DNA from: an uncultured delta proteobacterium
Lineage (GTDB): Bacteria > Desulfobacterota > Desulfovibrionia > Desulfovibrionales > Desulfovibrionaceae
DNA: 64,000 bases
Reading direction: 5' to 3'
Assembly: GCA_903843965.1 (NCBI GenBank)
Contig: CAIMRY010000017.1
Coordinates: 1-64,000, forward strand
Positions 62,308 through 64,000 of the stretch are shown one piece after another. How positions within the stretch are numbered: position 1 is the stretch's first letter; the number at the start of each line of letters is the position of its first letter. A program made the translations under genes and the position numbers. Under the pieces are notes generated by a model. That model was given only the letters and a program-made list of their open reading frames with translations. It was not told where the DNA came from and did not search any database.

Positions 62308-63309
62308 ATGAGAAACCAGAAGGCCGACACCAGCGCCGATGTCATGCAGACCGGCATCCTGCTCGATACCGGCACCAACGAGCTGGAGATACTGGAGTTC
62401 CACATCGACAGCGCCGCCAGCCCCGGGGCCCCCGGCGAGCGGCACTCCTTCGGCGTCAACGTGGCCAAGGTCATGGAGGTCATCGAGAGCCCCGGCCTTG
62501 CGCCGCTGCCCGGCGCGACGCACCCCAGCTTCCGGGGCATCATCCCCCTGCGCAGCCACATCCTGCCCGTCATCGACCTCGCGGTCTGGCTGAACATCGC
62601 CAAGACCCCGGCCCAGCGCGACAACATCATCGTCACCGAGTTCAGCAAGGCCGTCACCGGGTTCGTGGTCTCCGGGGTCACGGGGATCCACCGCGTGGGC
62701 TGGCCCGAGGTCATTCCGCCCGACAGCTACGTGCCCAGAAACGGCATCCAGGCCATCATCGGGCTGGTTGAGCGCGACGGCCACTTCATCCAGCTCCTGG
62801 ACCTGGAGACCATCATCGCCGACCTCTCGCCCGAGGACCGCCTGGCCGACATGGCCCCGGCCTTTGTGGCCCCGCGCGAGATCAAGGTCCTGGTGGCCGA
62901 CGACTCCGCCACCATCCGCCTGCTGCTCAAGAAGGGCCTGGTTCGGGCGGGGCTTGCGCCCACCATCGCCTCCAACGGCCAGGAGGCCCTGGAGATCGCC
63001 CAGGCCCTGGCCCGCCAGGCCAAGGCCGAGGGCAGGCCCATCCACGATTTCCTGGAGGCCGTCATCTCGGACATCGAGATGCCCCTCATGGACGGCTTCA
63101 CCCTGACCAAGAACCTCAAGCACGACGCAGTATTGCGCGACCTGCCCGTTGTGTTGTACTCGTCGATCATCACCGACGAGCTGCGCCACAAGGGCCAGTC
63201 CGTCGGGGCGGACCGGCAGATCTCCAAGCCGGACCTGGAGCGCATCCCGGAGACAGTGGCGGCGCTGGTGCAGGAGTATGAACGCAAACGTTCGGAACGC
63301 AATGTCTGA
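62308..63309 (+). CDS. cheV: Chemotaxis coupling protein CheV
   Basis: CheV couples chemoreceptors to CheA and carries a phosphorylatable receiver. Residues about 15-175 are a CheW domain (EILEFHID, FGVNVAKVMEVIE, FRGIIPLRSHILPVIDLAVWL, IGLVERDGHFIQLLDLETII). Residues about 192-325 are a receiver with DDS at 198-200, phosphoacceptor Asp255 in ISDIEMPLMDGF, and the Lys near QISKPDLERI. The 333 residues match the family. It overlaps the Hpt gene by eight bases. Confidence 0.92.
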   Translation: MRNQKADTSADVMQTGILLDTGTNELEILEFHIDSAASPGAPGERHSFGVNVAKVMEVIESPGLAPLPGATHPSFRGIIPLRSHILPVIDLAVWLNIAKTPAQRDNIIVTEFSKAVTGFVVSGVTGIHRVGWPEVIPPDSYVPRNGIQAIIGLVERDGHFIQLLDLETIIADLSPEDRLADMAPAFVAPREIKVLVADDSATIRLLLKKGLVRAGLAPTIASNGQEALEIAQALARQAKAEGRPIHDFLEAVISDIEMPLMDGFTLTKNLKHDAVLRDLPVVLYSSIITDELRHKGQSVGADRQISKPDLERIPETVAALVQEYERKRSERNV

Positions 63310-63703
63310 GGGCGACCCGGAAGTCCTGGCCGCCTTTGCCGAGGAGGCTGCGGAACGCCTGGAGGCCCTGGAAGCCGGGCTGCTGGAGCTGGAGCGCGCG
63401 CCCGGCGCGCCCCAGGACGAGCGCCTGAACGCCGTGTTCCGCGACGCGCACTCCATCAAGGCTGGGGCCAACCTGCTGCACCTGAAGAAGATCGAGACCG
63501 TGGCCCATGTCCTGGAGAACGTGCTGGACAGCCTGCGCAAGGGCCAGCTGGCCCCGCGCGGGGATGTGGTTCAGGCCCTGCTGGACGGCGTGGACCTGCT
63601 GCGCGACCTGCTTGCAACCCCCAGCGCGCCCGACCCGGCAAGCCTGCCGGAACGACTGGCCGCGCTCCAAGCCCTGCTCGGGCGCACCCCGGAGACCCCA
63701 TGA
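63302..63703 (+). CDS. Stand-alone Hpt-domain protein
   Basis: A 133-residue histidine phosphotransfer protein of the CheA P1 type. The phosphorylatable His50 is in RDAHSIKAGANLLHLKKIETVAHVLENVLD. It has no kinase or other domain. The gene overlaps cheV by eight bases and the next gene by four (ATGA), so the three are coupled. It probably exchanges phosphate with the CheV receiver or with a hybrid kinase elsewhere. Confidence 0.85.
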   Translation: MSEGDPEVLAAFAEEAAERLEALEAGLLELERAPGAPQDERLNAVFRDAHSIKAGANLLHLKKIETVAHVLENVLDSLRKGQLAPRGDVVQALLDGVDLLRDLLATPSAPDPASLPERLAALQALLGRTPETP

Positions 63704-64000
63704 CCCGAGACACGATGACCCGCACAGCCCTTGCCCTGTCCTGCCTGCTCCTGCTCACGGCCTGCGCCGCCACCAGGAGCGTTCCCGTCGGCCAGCCGAA
63801 CCCGCGCGGCAGCCAGGGCGCGGACCTTATCGACGAGTCCGCCCGCACTCTGACCGAGATGCGCGCCGCCACGCGCCAGCAGATCCTGGACTACGCCCTG
63901 GAGGACGCCTGCGCGGTGATCATCCTGACCGGCGTGTACCAGGCCGGGTTCTACTATTCCGTGCACGGCGGCAGCGGCGTCATCGTCGCCCGCCGAGCGG
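63700..64000 (+). CDS. SYLF (Ysc84)-domain lipoprotein, partial at the right edge
   Basis: The first 100 residues are present. A lipoprotein signal peptide (ALALSCLLLLTACA) gives a lipidated cysteine. DLIDESARTLTEMRAATRQQILDYALEDACAVIILTGVYQAGFYYSVHGGSGVIVARR matches the start of the lipid-binding SYLF domain. The ATG at 63700 overlaps the Hpt stop; an in-frame ATG 15 bases later is an alternative. Coupling to cheV and hpt is unexpected for this family. Confidence 0.75.
   Translation, partial: MTRDTMTRTALALSCLLLLTACAATRSVPVGQPNPRGSQGADLIDESARTLTEMRAATRQQILDYALEDACAVIILTGVYQAGFYYSVHGGSGVIVARRA

Noticed and set aside
61649-62308. A 219-residue minus-strand frame between the FAD gene and cheV
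   Set aside because: It is rich in Cys and Arg, overlaps the FAD gene start, has no ribosome site and no family resemblance.

Overview
The window is a GC-rich, gene-dense bacterial chromosome segment. The best guess is a sulfate-reducing member of the Desulfovibrionaceae. The clearest sign is the alternative (siroheme-dependent) heme pathway at 36.3-40.3 kb: a siroheme decarboxylase subunit, AhbD, HemB and AhbC side by side. A flavoredoxin-like protein, FdhD, an ASKHA corrinoid-activator-type protein, CheV and several small envelope proteins fit the same group. Species cannot be fixed from the sequence alone.

Layout. 1-2.96 kb (minus): the head of a Pel-type exopolysaccharide operon, with a PelC-like lipoprotein, a stand-alone GH114 protein and a PelA-like deacetylase that lacks a normal start codon and may be interrupted near the left edge. 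3.59 kb: tRNA-Val(CAC) and a terminator. 3.75-8.67 kb (plus): trmL, rmlB, rmlD, a glycosyltransferase, a TatD DNase and a hotdog thioesterase. 8.7-13.1 kb (minus): a SulP transporter with zinc-ribbon, STAS and cyclic-nucleotide domains, and a DUF3880-type protein. 13.3-15.4 kb: a glycosyltransferase-like gene, and a flavoredoxin/MarR pair sharing an operator-like palindrome. 15.4-20.1 kb (minus): glnS with a decayed copy of its own 3' end, an ECF sigma / membrane / periplasmic sensor trio resembling CnrH-CnrY-CnrX, and an EF-hand protein. 20.5-29.2 kb (plus): an FAD protein, a ~120-bp tandem repeat, a sigma-54 activator, a giant TPR protein, a Memo-family protein and a radical SAM protein. 29.3-36.2 kb: a caspase-like protein with decayed tail copies, MntH, FdhD, two paralogous alpha/beta hydrolases (one without its catalytic serine) and Rpe. 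36.3-43.2 kb (minus): the heme genes, an OmpA-type lipoprotein and a Yip1-family protein. 43.2-48.5 kb (minus): two glycosyltransferase-type genes and an unusual PEP-synthase-like protein in one coupled operon. 48.8-56.9 kb (plus): a tightly packed run of kinase, response regulator, kinase, ASKHA protein, Rsm22-like methyltransferase, lipB and lipA. 57-64 kb: a DASS transporter, an RlmM-like methyltransferase, a second FAD protein, CheV, a lone Hpt protein and a SYLF lipoprotein cut by the right edge.

The most unusual thread is at gene ends. Several genes (glnS, the caspase gene, the siroheme decarboxylase gene, the FAD gene at 60 kb, possibly the Memo gene) are followed by tandem or decayed copies of their own 3' end including the stop codon. 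Short minisatellites also sit inside many coding regions, giving low-complexity inserts in LipB, AhbD, the ASKHA protein, the DASS transporter and others. No CRISPR array, complete insertion sequence, prophage or rRNA operon was seen.
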